The translations under genes and the position numbers were made by a program. A DNA stretch of 5,544 bases from Treponema sp. (GTDB lineage: Bacteria > Spirochaetota > Spirochaetia > Treponematales > Breznakiellaceae): positions 4,311 to 9,854 of the forward strand of contig WRNF01000034.1 in NCBI GenBank assembly GCA_009776715.1. Reading direction: 5' to 3'. Shown here in pieces: positions 1 through 5,544 of this stretch. Within the stretch, counting starts at the first letter, position 1. The number at the start of each line of letters is the position of its first letter. A model generated the notes under the pieces. That model was not told the DNA's origin and made no database searches. It saw nothing but the letters and a program-made list of their open reading frames with translations.

Positions 1-1541
1 TCTTTGTCGGCATGCAAAAAGCCGGCATACTGGCGCGTTGCGGTGCCTGAATTTTCCGTGCTGTCACGAAAGGCAATTCTGCCCAGTTCAAAAATTTTAT
101 GCGGATACATTGAATGGCCGGAAACGGATTCGCTTTCCAGCAGCGAGGCAATTACCGAATTGCGGACATATTCGTAATTTTCCGTCATTGGATTAGCTAT
201 GCGAATGATGTTATTCGCTGCATCGCCTTCAATGCCTGTGTGCATTTTTTCCACCAGATTTTTGTATGAGCCGAGGTAGTTGAAGATCATCTCTTGATAC
301 CCCATGCCGATAAAAAGTTCTTTTACCTGCCTGCTGAACAGGGTGACTGGCGAAAGGCGGCCAATGGTAGAATCTTCAGGGCGCTTAGGTCTAAATGCGG
401 CAAAGCCGAGGCCAATTGCCGTATCTTCGACAATGTCTGCCGCATGGAGAAAATCATTGCGGTATTCGGGCGGCCATGCAAGAATGCCTTCAACATCGGC
501 ATCCGTTTTTTGCCCCCGCTCTTTTGCCATGCTTTTTTCTGCTTTTACCCCCATTCGCGCCAGGGCCTGTATGCAATCAGCGCCGCCCAGCTTTTCGCCA
601 AGAAATTTTTCAACTCTGGCCAGCGAACAAAATACCGGCTGCTGAAAGTAATAAGGGTAAATAATATTCCTGCCAAAAGGAGTGTCAAATTCGTACTCAA
701 TCTGGACAGGTTCAATTAAAAAACCGTTATCTGAAAAATCACAGGCAGCAATGGAAGCAGCCAGCGTTACCAGTGTTATTTCCGTTCCGGTTATTTCCAC
801 AAAAATGTCACTGTCGCCGACTTGGACTGCGCCTAAATCGGCAGAGTTGATAATTGGCGGATAGGAAAGCACGCTGCCCTGCGAATCGGTAAGCAGCGGG
901 TGCAAAGGCTCGTGTTCCTGGATAAAGGCGAATTCTTTTCCTTTGGGATGCTGTTTAAGAATTTCCCGTAAGGAAAGCGGTGTCTCCCATTGCAGGGGCA
1001 CAAAAGAAACGCTGTCCGCATCCACGCCCTTGTAGGTTATAGGCCAGGCAATTTTGGCAATGCGGTACAGGCCCATGGAAACAGTGCGCCTCTTGCGCCC
1101 GAAATTCCAGGCAAGTTTTTCCTGGGTTTGAATCATGTCCCTCAGCATAGAATCGGATACGGCTTTGCCTTTGGCAATGAAACCTGCAATGTAAGGCCGC
1201 ACTTGTTGCACACTTTTTTCCGTTTTTATTTTAAACGAGGCTTTTTTTTCATCGCCGTTTCGTGAAAAAAACTGGTATTCAGGAATTAAGCCGCTGCTGT
1301 ACACCCTTAACTGCCGCGCGCAGCCGGCAGTTCCCCAAAGGTCAGGGCGGTTAGTGTCGTTCAGTTCGATTTTAAGAACACGTTCGTTTGCGGGCAGGCT
1401 TTTGTCGCTGTCTTCGTCCAGTTCCGCCTTTGCGCAGCTAAGGGCTTCTTCAAAAGCTTCCCTGTTTGCCCAGACTTGGCCTTTCCCCACTGGATCGGCT
1501 AATGCGTAAAATACTTCTTCGTTAACTTCAATTTTTGGCAT
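1..1541 (-). CDS. pheT: Phenylalanine--tRNA ligase beta subunit, archaeal/spirochaete type (C-terminus cut by window edge)
   Basis: This is the beta chain of the cytoplasmic alpha2-beta2 enzyme that charges tRNA-Phe with phenylalanine. The visible 513 residues start MPKIEVNEEVF and lack the roughly 110-residue EMAP-like tRNA-binding insertion of ordinary bacterial PheT (about 800 residues); the layout matches the shorter archaeal/eukaryotic type (about 550-600). An N-terminal B1-like domain holds KIELNDTNRPDLWG at 57-70. A B3/4 editing-type domain holds QEKLAWNFGRKRR at 140-152 and YPPIIN at 227-232. A B5-type segment lies near 285-360. The synthetase-like core begins near 375 and includes NPMTENYEYVRNS at 450-462 and a KIFELGRIAF segment. 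Roughly 50-90 residues are missing off the left edge. The start is set by AGGAA (1552-1548), 6 bases before the ATG, and by the family N-terminus. No pheS is visible. Spirochaetes are known to carry this type, which supports the taxonomic guess. Confidence 0.93.
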   Translation of the reverse strand, partial: MPKIEVNEEVFYALADPVGKGQVWANREAFEEALSCAKAELDEDSDKSLPANERVLKIELNDTNRPDLWGTAGCARQLRVYSSGLIPEYQFFSRNGDEKKASFKIKTEKSVQQVRPYIAGFIAKGKAVSDSMLRDMIQTQEKLAWNFGRKRRTVSMGLYRIAKIAWPITYKGVDADSVSFVPLQWETPLSLREILKQHPKGKEFAFIQEHEPLHPLLTDSQGSVLSYPPIINSADLGAVQVGDSDIFVEITGTEITLVTLAASIAACDFSDNGFLIEPVQIEYEFDTPFGRNIIYPYYFQQPVFCSLARVEKFLGEKLGGADCIQALARMGVKAEKSMAKERGQKTDADVEGILAWPPEYRNDFLHAADIVEDTAIGLGFAAFRPKRPEDSTIGRLSPVTLFSRQVKELFIGMGYQEMIFNYLGSYKNLVEKMHTGIEGDAANNIIRIANPMTENYEYVRNSVIASLLESESVSGHSMYPHKIFELGRIAFRDSTENSGTATRQYAGFLHADK

Positions 1542-1547
1542 GATAAA

Positions 1548-1590
1548 TTCCTAAGTATAAATTATAGCGTATCAATATTGGAATGATCAA
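1548..1590 (-). promoter_or_regulatory. Sigma-70-type promoter and ribosome binding site of pheT
   Basis: On the minus strand there is a -35 box TTGATC (1590-1585), an 18-base spacer and a perfect -10 box TATAAT (1566-1561). Transcription would begin near 1554, only about a dozen bases before the start codon, so the AGGAA ribosome binding site (1552-1548) would sit almost at the 5' end of the mRNA. There is therefore no room for a T-box or attenuator leader downstream of this start site. This is read from sequence only; the start site is inferred. Confidence 0.6.
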
Positions 1591-1629
1591 GATATTCATT
1601 TTTTACTCTGCAAACTCCGTAAGGATTCC

Positions 1630-1659
1630 CAAAACCGAAGGTTTTGCGGCTAATAGCCG
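1630..1659. repeat. Two tandem small hairpins in the pheT-creD divergent region
   Basis: CAAAACC (1630-1636) and GGTTTTG (1640-1646) are perfect inverted copies around the 3-base spacer GAA. Directly adjoining them, CGGCT (1647-1651) and AGCCG (1655-1659) form a second inverted pair around AAT. Neither hairpin is followed by a T-run on either strand, so they do not look like intrinsic terminators. They lie upstream of both inferred transcription starts, which makes a protein-binding site or an intergenic repeat relic more plausible than an RNA structure. No function can be assigned. Confidence 0.4.
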
Positions 1660-1710
1660 GCAGATATTCTCTGTAAAAATCAACAAGTGCGACAGGCAAC
1701 TGGTATCCTA

Positions 1711-1730
1711 AAACCGGTTTATGATATAAT
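1711..1730 (+). promoter_or_regulatory. creD promoter with extended -10 and overlapping palindrome
   Basis: A perfect -10 box TATAAT (1725-1730) is preceded by TGA (1722-1724), giving an extended -10 element; no good -35 hexamer is present at 16-18 bases upstream. The perfect 10-base palindrome AAACCGGTTT (1711-1720) sits immediately upstream of the -10, inside the space RNA polymerase would occupy, so it could be an operator. Transcription would begin near 1737, about 27 bases before the creD start. I saw no TTCAC direct repeats of the enterobacterial CreB-binding type in this region. Confidence 0.55.
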
Positions 1731-1763
1731 AGTTTTAATTATGGCTTAAATTGGAGGCGAATT

Positions 1764-3179
1764 ATGTCAGATCAAAAACCGGTATTTGAAAAAGCGTTAT
1801 TGGATTCTCAAATAAACAAACAAAAGAACAAGAATAATTTTATAACCAGCGGCGGTTTTAAAATCGGTATACTTGCGGTGCTTATTTTACTGCTGCTTAT
1901 TCCCATTACAATGATTCGTTTTTTAATAAGCGAACGAAGCCAGCGCGCAACAGAAGCGGAAGAATCTATTATGGAAGCATGGGGCAGCCAGTTTGTGTTA
2001 TCCGGCCCTGTTATTCGCATACCAGTTACAGAAATTGAAGAGATTGTTACCACAACGGATAAAGGCGAAAAAAAAATCGAATCCGTGCAGCGCAAAAAGG
2101 CACTTTGGATAACGCCAAAAGATGTAGCTATACAAATGGATTTTTCGGCGGAAAGGAAACATAGGGGGATTTTTTCCGTTGCGCTGTTTTCCGGCGATGT
2201 ATCAATAACAGGCTCTTTTTCCTACGAGCGGGTTAAAGATCAGCTTAACGTAAACCAGGAAATTTTTCCTGGTCAGGCGGAAATAATTATCGGTTTAACA
2301 AGCCAGAAGGGTATTCGCAGGATTATTAAAGCAGACTGGAACGGAGATGCCCTTTTTTTTAAACCGGGGAATCAGAATTTTTCGACCGAATATTCAAATA
2401 ACAGCGGAATGAACGCTTCTAGCCCTTTTAATACCGAAGGGTTAAATTCTTTTGATATACAATTTTCCGTGCAGGGCGGAAAAGCGCTGCGAATTCTTCC
2501 CGTTGGCGAAACAACTGCTGCGCGAATCTGTTCTGACTGGCCTTCGCCTTCATACCAGGGAGGGTTTTTGCCTTCAAAGCATGAATTCTCGCAAAACGGT
2601 TTTGACGCAGAGTGGGAAATTAGCTATTTAAGCAGATCTATTCCGCTTTTTTGGATTAGCGGCGAAAAGGGCGAATATGAAAACAGAAACAATTTAAGCC
2701 AGGAGCTTTTTGGCGTTGATTTTTTCAAACCCCTTGACCATTACTCTTTAAGCGAACGCGCTGTAAAATACGCTATTTTATTTATCATAATCCCATTTTT
2801 AACATTGTTTTTTCTTGAAATATTTTCACAAAAATCCATTCATCCGGCTCAGTATCTTCTTTCTGGTTTTGCAAATGTAATTTTTTATCTTCTGCTTTTG
2901 TCAATTTCCGAACATATGTCATTTTCCCTTGCCTATCTTATCTCATCTTTTGCGTTAACTGCAATGATGACGTTTTATGCCCATTCATTGCTTGAAAAAT
3001 GGGCAAGCAGTGCATACATGGGGTTAATAATGGCTATGCTGTATCTTATTCTGTATATTACGCTTAACGCCGAAGATTGGGCATTGCTAATTGGATCAAT
3101 CGCAGCGTTTGTGATCTGCGGAGTAGTGATGTTCCTTACACGAAAGCTGGACTGGAAAAAGCTAAAAGTTATTTCGTAA
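1764..3179 (+). CDS. creD: CreD family inner-membrane protein
   Basis: This 471-residue protein is close to the E. coli CreD length (about 450). One membrane segment lies near 33-54, followed by a large extracytoplasmic domain (about 55-330) and five membrane segments near 333-354, 363-381, 386-405, 416-434 and 438-457. Family-typical stretches are SERSQRATEAEESI (56-69) and GSQFVLSGPVIRIPV (74-88) just after the first segment, ICSDWPSPSYQGGFLP (255-270), and GVDFFKPLDHYSLSERAVKY (317-336) leading into the second segment. A basic tail (RKLDWKKLK) ends the protein. The start has an excellent site, GGAGG (1753-1757), 6 bases ahead of the ATG. In E. coli, CreD belongs to the CreBC regulon and affects envelope properties and tolerance to colicins and beta-lactams; its biochemical activity is not established. 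Here no creA, creB or creC adjoins, so it is a lone gene facing a convergent neighbour. Confidence 0.92.
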   Translation: MSDQKPVFEKALLDSQINKQKNKNNFITSGGFKIGILAVLILLLLIPITMIRFLISERSQRATEAEESIMEAWGSQFVLSGPVIRIPVTEIEEIVTTTDKGEKKIESVQRKKALWITPKDVAIQMDFSAERKHRGIFSVALFSGDVSITGSFSYERVKDQLNVNQEIFPGQAEIIIGLTSQKGIRRIIKADWNGDALFFKPGNQNFSTEYSNNSGMNASSPFNTEGLNSFDIQFSVQGGKALRILPVGETTAARICSDWPSPSYQGGFLPSKHEFSQNGFDAEWEISYLSRSIPLFWISGEKGEYENRNNLSQELFGVDFFKPLDHYSLSERAVKYAILFIIIPFLTLFFLEIFSQKSIHPAQYLLSGFANVIFYLLLLSISEHMSFSLAYLISSFALTAMMTFYAHSLLEKWASSAYMGLIMAMLYLILYITLNAEDWALLIGSIAAFVICGVVMFLTRKLDWKKLKVIS

Positions 3180-3227
3180 TTTATTTCTTGTAGAGGACAC
3201 AGCACAAAAAATTGCAGGGCCTTACTT
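3180..3227. other. Convergent gap between creD and proC, no terminator seen
   Basis: The 3' ends of creD and proC face each other across 48 bases. I found no stem-loop followed by a T-run in either direction, only short A and T runs (for example the A-run at 3205-3211). Termination of the two converging transcripts may use Rho or lie inside the opposite gene. Confidence 0.5.
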
Positions 3228-4055
3228 TTATGACAATTCTCTGGCGCGGCGGTATGCAGCTTCAACTGCTTTGATTACCGATGATCGAAAAGCGCCAGCC
3301 TCAAGAGCGTTAACGCCGGCAATTGTGGTTCCGCCCGGCGAGCAAACCGCATCTTTCAATTCTGCGGGGTGTTTCCCGGTTTCCTGTACCAATGCGGCTG
3401 TGCCTAAAACGGTTTGAACAGCGTAATCTATGGCTTTGCCGCGGGGGAGGCCAGTAAGCACACCGCCGTCAGCAAGGGCTTCGATGAATAGGCAGACGAA
3501 AGCCGGGCCGGAACCGGAAAGAGCTGTAACGGCATTAAGGTAATTTTCATCAATGCGATCAACAGAGCCGGCGCCTTTTAACATGGTCTCTAGAATGGCG
3601 GCTTTTTCGTCAGACAGTTCAGGCGATACTGCCATTGCAATCATTCCCTTTGAAACAAGCGCCGGCGTATTAGGCATAATACGCACAACCGGGTTTTTTT
3701 TCATTCCCCCAACAGCAGATTGAATTTTTTCGATAGGCCAGCCTGCTGCCATTGAAACAAGGACAGGAGCATCCCCTGCTGTTAAACGTTCCTGCAAGAC
3801 CGGGGCAATTTCCGAAAGCACTTCTTCCATTACCTGCGGCTTAACTGCAAGGAAAATGTAATCGCCTGTTTCGGCAGCTTCGATGATGGATTTATGAATT
3901 TTGCCGCCAATCGCTGCTGACATAGATAAGGCTTTATCTGTATCAATGTCAAAAAGAGAAAATTCAGGGTTTTTGATTGTGTTATTGCTTGTTTCAGCAA
4001 TACCTTTCATCAGGGCAAACCCCATGTTTCCGCAGCCAATAAATGTGATTTTCAT
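3228..4055 (-). CDS. proC: Pyrroline-5-carboxylate reductase
   Basis: The enzyme catalyses the last step of proline synthesis, NAD(P)H-dependent reduction of 1-pyrroline-5-carboxylate to L-proline, in the cytoplasm. It has 275 residues, the normal family length. The N-terminal Rossmann domain opens with IGCGNMG (6-12; glycines 7, 9 and 12 are the dinucleotide-binding turn), followed by AVKPQ (70-74) and MPNTP (127-131). The C-terminal helical dimerisation and active-site domain contains LSGSGPAF (180-187 region) and the family signature from PAELKDAVCSPGGTT through AGVNALE (about 230-252). The ATG is preceded by AAGGAG (4071-4066) with a 10-base spacer, and the N-terminus matches the family, so the start is secure. 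No proA or proB lies nearby. The next gene upstream on the same strand ends 250 bases away, and proC has its own promoter candidate, so it is probably transcribed alone. Confidence 0.96.
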   Translation of the reverse strand: MKITFIGCGNMGFALMKGIAETSNNTIKNPEFSLFDIDTDKALSMSAAIGGKIHKSIIEAAETGDYIFLAVKPQVMEEVLSEIAPVLQERLTAGDAPVLVSMAAGWPIEKIQSAVGGMKKNPVVRIMPNTPALVSKGMIAMAVSPELSDEKAAILETMLKGAGSVDRIDENYLNAVTALSGSGPAFVCLFIEALADGGVLTGLPRGKAIDYAVQTVLGTAALVQETGKHPAELKDAVCSPGGTTIAGVNALEAGAFRSSVIKAVEAAYRRARELS

Positions 4056-4065
4056 TATATAAATG

Positions 4066-4118
4066 CTCCTTGTATTAATTTATTATAATAACATAAAATG
4101 AAAAATAAAATCAAGGAG
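4066..4118 (-). promoter_or_regulatory. proC promoter candidate, ribosome binding site and matching anti-site
   Basis: A perfect TATAAT lies at 4087-4082 on the minus strand; the best -35 at 17 bases is only TTTTAT (4110-4105), so promoter strength is uncertain. Transcription would begin near 4075, leaving a leader of about 20 bases that includes AAGGAG (4071-4066). On the minus strand CTCCTTG (4118-4112) is an exact inverted copy of CAAGGAG (4072-4066), 39 bases apart. It could mask the ribosome binding site only in a longer transcript reading in from upstream, because it lies upstream of the inferred local start. The match may be chance. Confidence 0.4.
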
Positions 4119-4122
4119 TTTA

Positions 4123-4144
4123 TCGGAAGCGGACTTTAGTCCGA
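4123..4144. repeat. Small GC-rich hairpin with two alternative pairings
   Basis: CGGAC (4130-4134) pairs with GTCCG (4139-4143) around the loop TTTA. Alternatively TCGGA (4123-4127) pairs with TCCGA (4140-4144). The two pairings exclude each other. The hairpin stands out in an otherwise AT-rich gap. No T-run follows on the minus strand, and only TTTT at a short distance (4151-4154) on the plus strand, so it is not a convincing terminator. Confidence 0.35.
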
Positions 4145-4159
4145 TTGCCCTTTTCGATG

Positions 4160-4184
4160 AAAAAAATTGGAAAATGCGTGTTCC
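4160..4184 (-). terminator. Weak intrinsic terminator candidate for the DUF499 transcript
   Basis: On the minus strand GGAA (4184-4181) and TTCC (4172-4169) can form a short stem with an 8-base loop, followed after AA by seven T residues (4166-4160). It is correctly placed 3' of the DUF499 stop codon, about 120 bases away, and oriented to stop that transcript before proC. The stem is only four base pairs, so this is a tentative call. Confidence 0.25.
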
Positions 4185-4187
4185 GGT

Positions 4188-4302
4188 TTATTTATATCCA
4201 TACACACAAAGAGTTACATCTCCGGTGTTTTGATGTTTTACAATGAGTGTATAATCAAGTTTTCTCTAATGTACGAATATTTAAGAGTTGTTTTGCTGTC
4301 AT
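4188..4302 (-). pseudogene. Possible small frameshifted reading frame after the DUF499 gene (unrecognised)
   Basis: Three bases after the DUF499 stop codon an ATG (4302-4300) opens MTAKQLLNIRTLEKT and then stops. If one base is removed from the run of four A residues at 4263-4260, the frame continues as LDYTLIVKHQNTGDVT, then LCVYGYK and a TAA at 4190-4188, giving 37 residues in all. The second half has protein-like composition, but it also contains an in-frame stop just upstream in its own frame. No ribosome binding site precedes the ATG. I do not recognise the peptide. It may be a decayed remnant, a chance frame, or the tail of a gene displaced by insertion. Confidence 0.2.
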
Positions 4303-4305
4303 GAT

Positions 4306-5544
4306 TTAATCAAATTCATTGTTTTTAAACTTCAGTATCTGGCAATTGGTTTTTATTGTCCGCATTAGTTCTTCTGAAATGCCTTGCGGGCAATTTACAA
4401 CAATGTCCAAAGAAACATCAACCGACACTTCAGGAAGCTGATTAAAGTGCTGTAGTATCTCTGTGTTAATTTGACCGGCAGTTGTACCAAGTTTTGCAGG
4501 ATCGAGTTTAACGCTGCCATAAAATTGAGTTGGCTGCGGTTTGGCTTGTTGGGTTTCATTGGGGAATTGAAGCTTGTCATTAAAAAGAGAGGCTGCGACA
4601 GCAGGTGATGCTGCAAAAGTATGATCTGTATCTGAAGTTTTTTTAGAAATTTGTAATTCTGCAATTTCCGGTTTAACAATAAGGAAGTCCAAAGAAAAAT
4701 GATGGAACCCTGCGGAGCCGGTAAGCCCTCTGTATTTTCCTGCATCATCGGCATCTTCTGCATAATAAAAATATTCCCCCGAGCGGATGCCTGCTTCCAA
4801 TGCCTTTTCAAGAACGCTGCGGTCTTTAAGCCTATGTAAATAAATATATTGCGTATAATGCGCCCATAATTCTCTGAGAGAAATATGGTTTTTTCCCTGC
4901 CACAGTTCCTGGCCTTTCTTTGACATTTCCATCGAAAGAATCTTTGGGGAAAGGGCTTCTATTAAAAGTTCATCGTTCTTCATTTTTTGGATTGCTTTTA
5001 TTGAAGGGTTGCTAATTCCAGAAACTTTCATCTCTTTCAGAATTATCCCGTTTGCGCCTTCCTGGGTTGGAACAATTAGATGACACCATGCATTTTGAAT
5101 AAGTTCGCCAATGGATCGTTCTTTTTCTGCAATTGCATCATCGGTTTCTCTGCGCTGGGCAGTATCAAGGTTTAGTGCATCTGCATCTTTCTTTATGGAT
5201 TTCCATGCAAGAAGCATTTTTGTCTCACTGCGTATATTGGAAAGCAAATCTGAATCCGGCGCAAGAAAGGCGATCATATTACGGTGAATACGGGGAGAGG
5301 ACCCCCGTTTTTCAAGGTACTCCTTTGCCATAGACATTGCCTGCGAATTAGTATCATTTGGTTTATGGGTCCCGGCAGCCCTGAACAAAACAAGGTGAAA
5401 GTTTTGATCGTCAGGAATGTCGGCGGAAGATTTTACTGCAATATGGGCAAGGCAAACGTTAGCCGCAACTTTAGCAAATTTATTTAAATCTGTTTCAATG
5501 GCATCAATAATTGATTCTTCTGCTTGATGCTGGGAACGATCCAG
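4306..5544 (-). CDS. DUF499-family ATPase-like protein, defence-associated (N-terminus beyond window edge)
   Basis: Only the C-terminal 412 residues are present; the frame is open to the right edge. The family call rests on several stretches I recognise from DUF499 proteins: ADIPDDQNFHLVLF (about 41-54 of the fragment), EYLEKRGSSPRIHRNMIAFL (about 75-94), a segment around LWQGKNHISLRELWAHYTQY, and the C-terminal module opening FYGSVKLDPAKLGTTAG and ending LKFKNNEFD. A low-complexity linker rich in Q, P, A and T precedes that last module. Family members are usually about 1,000 residues or more with an N-terminal P-loop ATPase part, so the Walker motifs would lie outside the window and cannot be checked. 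DUF499 genes typically cluster with a DUF1156 DNA methylase, DUF3780 and a helicase in anti-phage or restriction-like loci; that context here is inference. The TTG at 5388 is internal: homologous-looking sequence continues upstream and no ribosome binding site precedes it. Confidence 0.8.
   Translation of the reverse strand: MDRSQHQAEESIIDAIETDLNKFAKVAANVCLAHIAVKSSADIPDDQNFHLVLFRAAGTHKPNDTNSQAMSMAKEYLEKRGSSPRIHRNMIAFLAPDSDLLSNIRSETKMLLAWKSIKKDADALNLDTAQRRETDDAIAEKERSIGELIQNAWCHLIVPTQEGANGIILKEMKVSGISNPSIKAIQKMKNDELLIEALSPKILSMEMSKKGQELWQGKNHISLRELWAHYTQYIYLHRLKDRSVLEKALEAGIRSGEYFYYAEDADDAGKYRGLTGSAGFHHFSLDFLIVKPEIAELQISKKTSDTDHTFAASPAVAASLFNDKLQFPNETQQAKPQPTQFYGSVKLDPAKLGTTAGQINTEILQHFNQLPEVSVDVSLDIVVNCPQGISEELMRTIKTNCQILKFKNNEFD

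Noticed and set aside
294..1265. Plus-strand and short minus-strand open frames of 60-141 codons across this region
   Set aside because: They lie opposite or out of frame with the well-supported pheT reading frame, lack ribosome binding sites and encode no recognisable domain.
3180..3227. Bidirectional terminator between creD and proC
   Set aside because: No stem of useful length with a following T-run could be drawn in either direction.
4098..4139. A 13-codon plus-strand frame MKNKIKEFIGSGL
   Set aside because: Very short, ends at once in the hairpin, and has no ribosome binding site or homologue that I recognise.
4157..4246. A 29-codon plus-strand frame starting MKKIGKCVF
   Set aside because: No ribosome binding site, no recognisable content, and it lies in the 3' region of two minus-strand units.
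4250..4255. TATAAT on the plus strand as a promoter antisense to the DUF499 3' end
   Set aside because: No -35 at 16-18 bases and no extended -10; such hexamers are expected by chance in this AT-rich gap.
4395..4811. A 138-codon minus-strand frame
   Set aside because: It overlaps the DUF499 gene in another frame; the DUF499 frame shows family-like sequence throughout and this one does not.
5133..5487. Plus-strand frames of 66 and 67 codons near the right edge
   Set aside because: They are antisense to the DUF499 coding frame, which continues to the window end.

Overview
The window looks like a piece of a bacterial chromosome, most likely from a spirochaete of the Treponema group. The main reason is the gene on the left edge. 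It encodes a phenylalanyl-tRNA synthetase beta chain of the short archaeal/eukaryotic kind, which in bacteria is a known hallmark of spirochaetes. The other genes fit this but do not prove it, and no rRNA or other marker is present to settle the taxonomy.

Layout, left to right: (1) pheT on the minus strand, starting at 1541 and running off the left edge, so the C-terminus is missing. (2) A 222-base divergent intergenic region (1542-1763) with a good sigma-70-type promoter for each flanking gene, two tandem small hairpins and a perfect 10-base palindrome inside the creD promoter. (3) creD on the plus strand (1764-3179), a complete CreD-family inner-membrane protein without creABC next to it. 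(4) A 48-base convergent gap with no recognisable terminator. (5) proC on the minus strand (3228-4055), a complete pyrroline-5-carboxylate reductase without proA or proB nearby. (6) A 250-base AT-rich gap (4056-4305) holding the proC promoter and ribosome binding site, a weak terminator candidate for the upstream gene, a small GC-rich hairpin and a possible frameshifted gene remnant. (7) On the minus strand from 4306 through the right edge, the C-terminal 412 residues of a DUF499-family ATPase-like protein, a family usually found in anti-phage or restriction-like gene clusters.

The first three genes are ordinary housekeeping or envelope genes, each apparently transcribed alone: translation (pheT), envelope stress or tolerance (creD) and proline synthesis (proC). 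The DUF499 gene is the accessory element. It is the last gene of a minus-strand unit whose other members would lie beyond the right edge, so the window seems to catch the downstream border of a defence-type locus inserted beside proC. The protein's reading frame is open to the window end, and the TTG at 5388 that could be taken as a start is internal. No tRNA, rRNA, CRISPR array, insertion sequence or attachment site was recognised.
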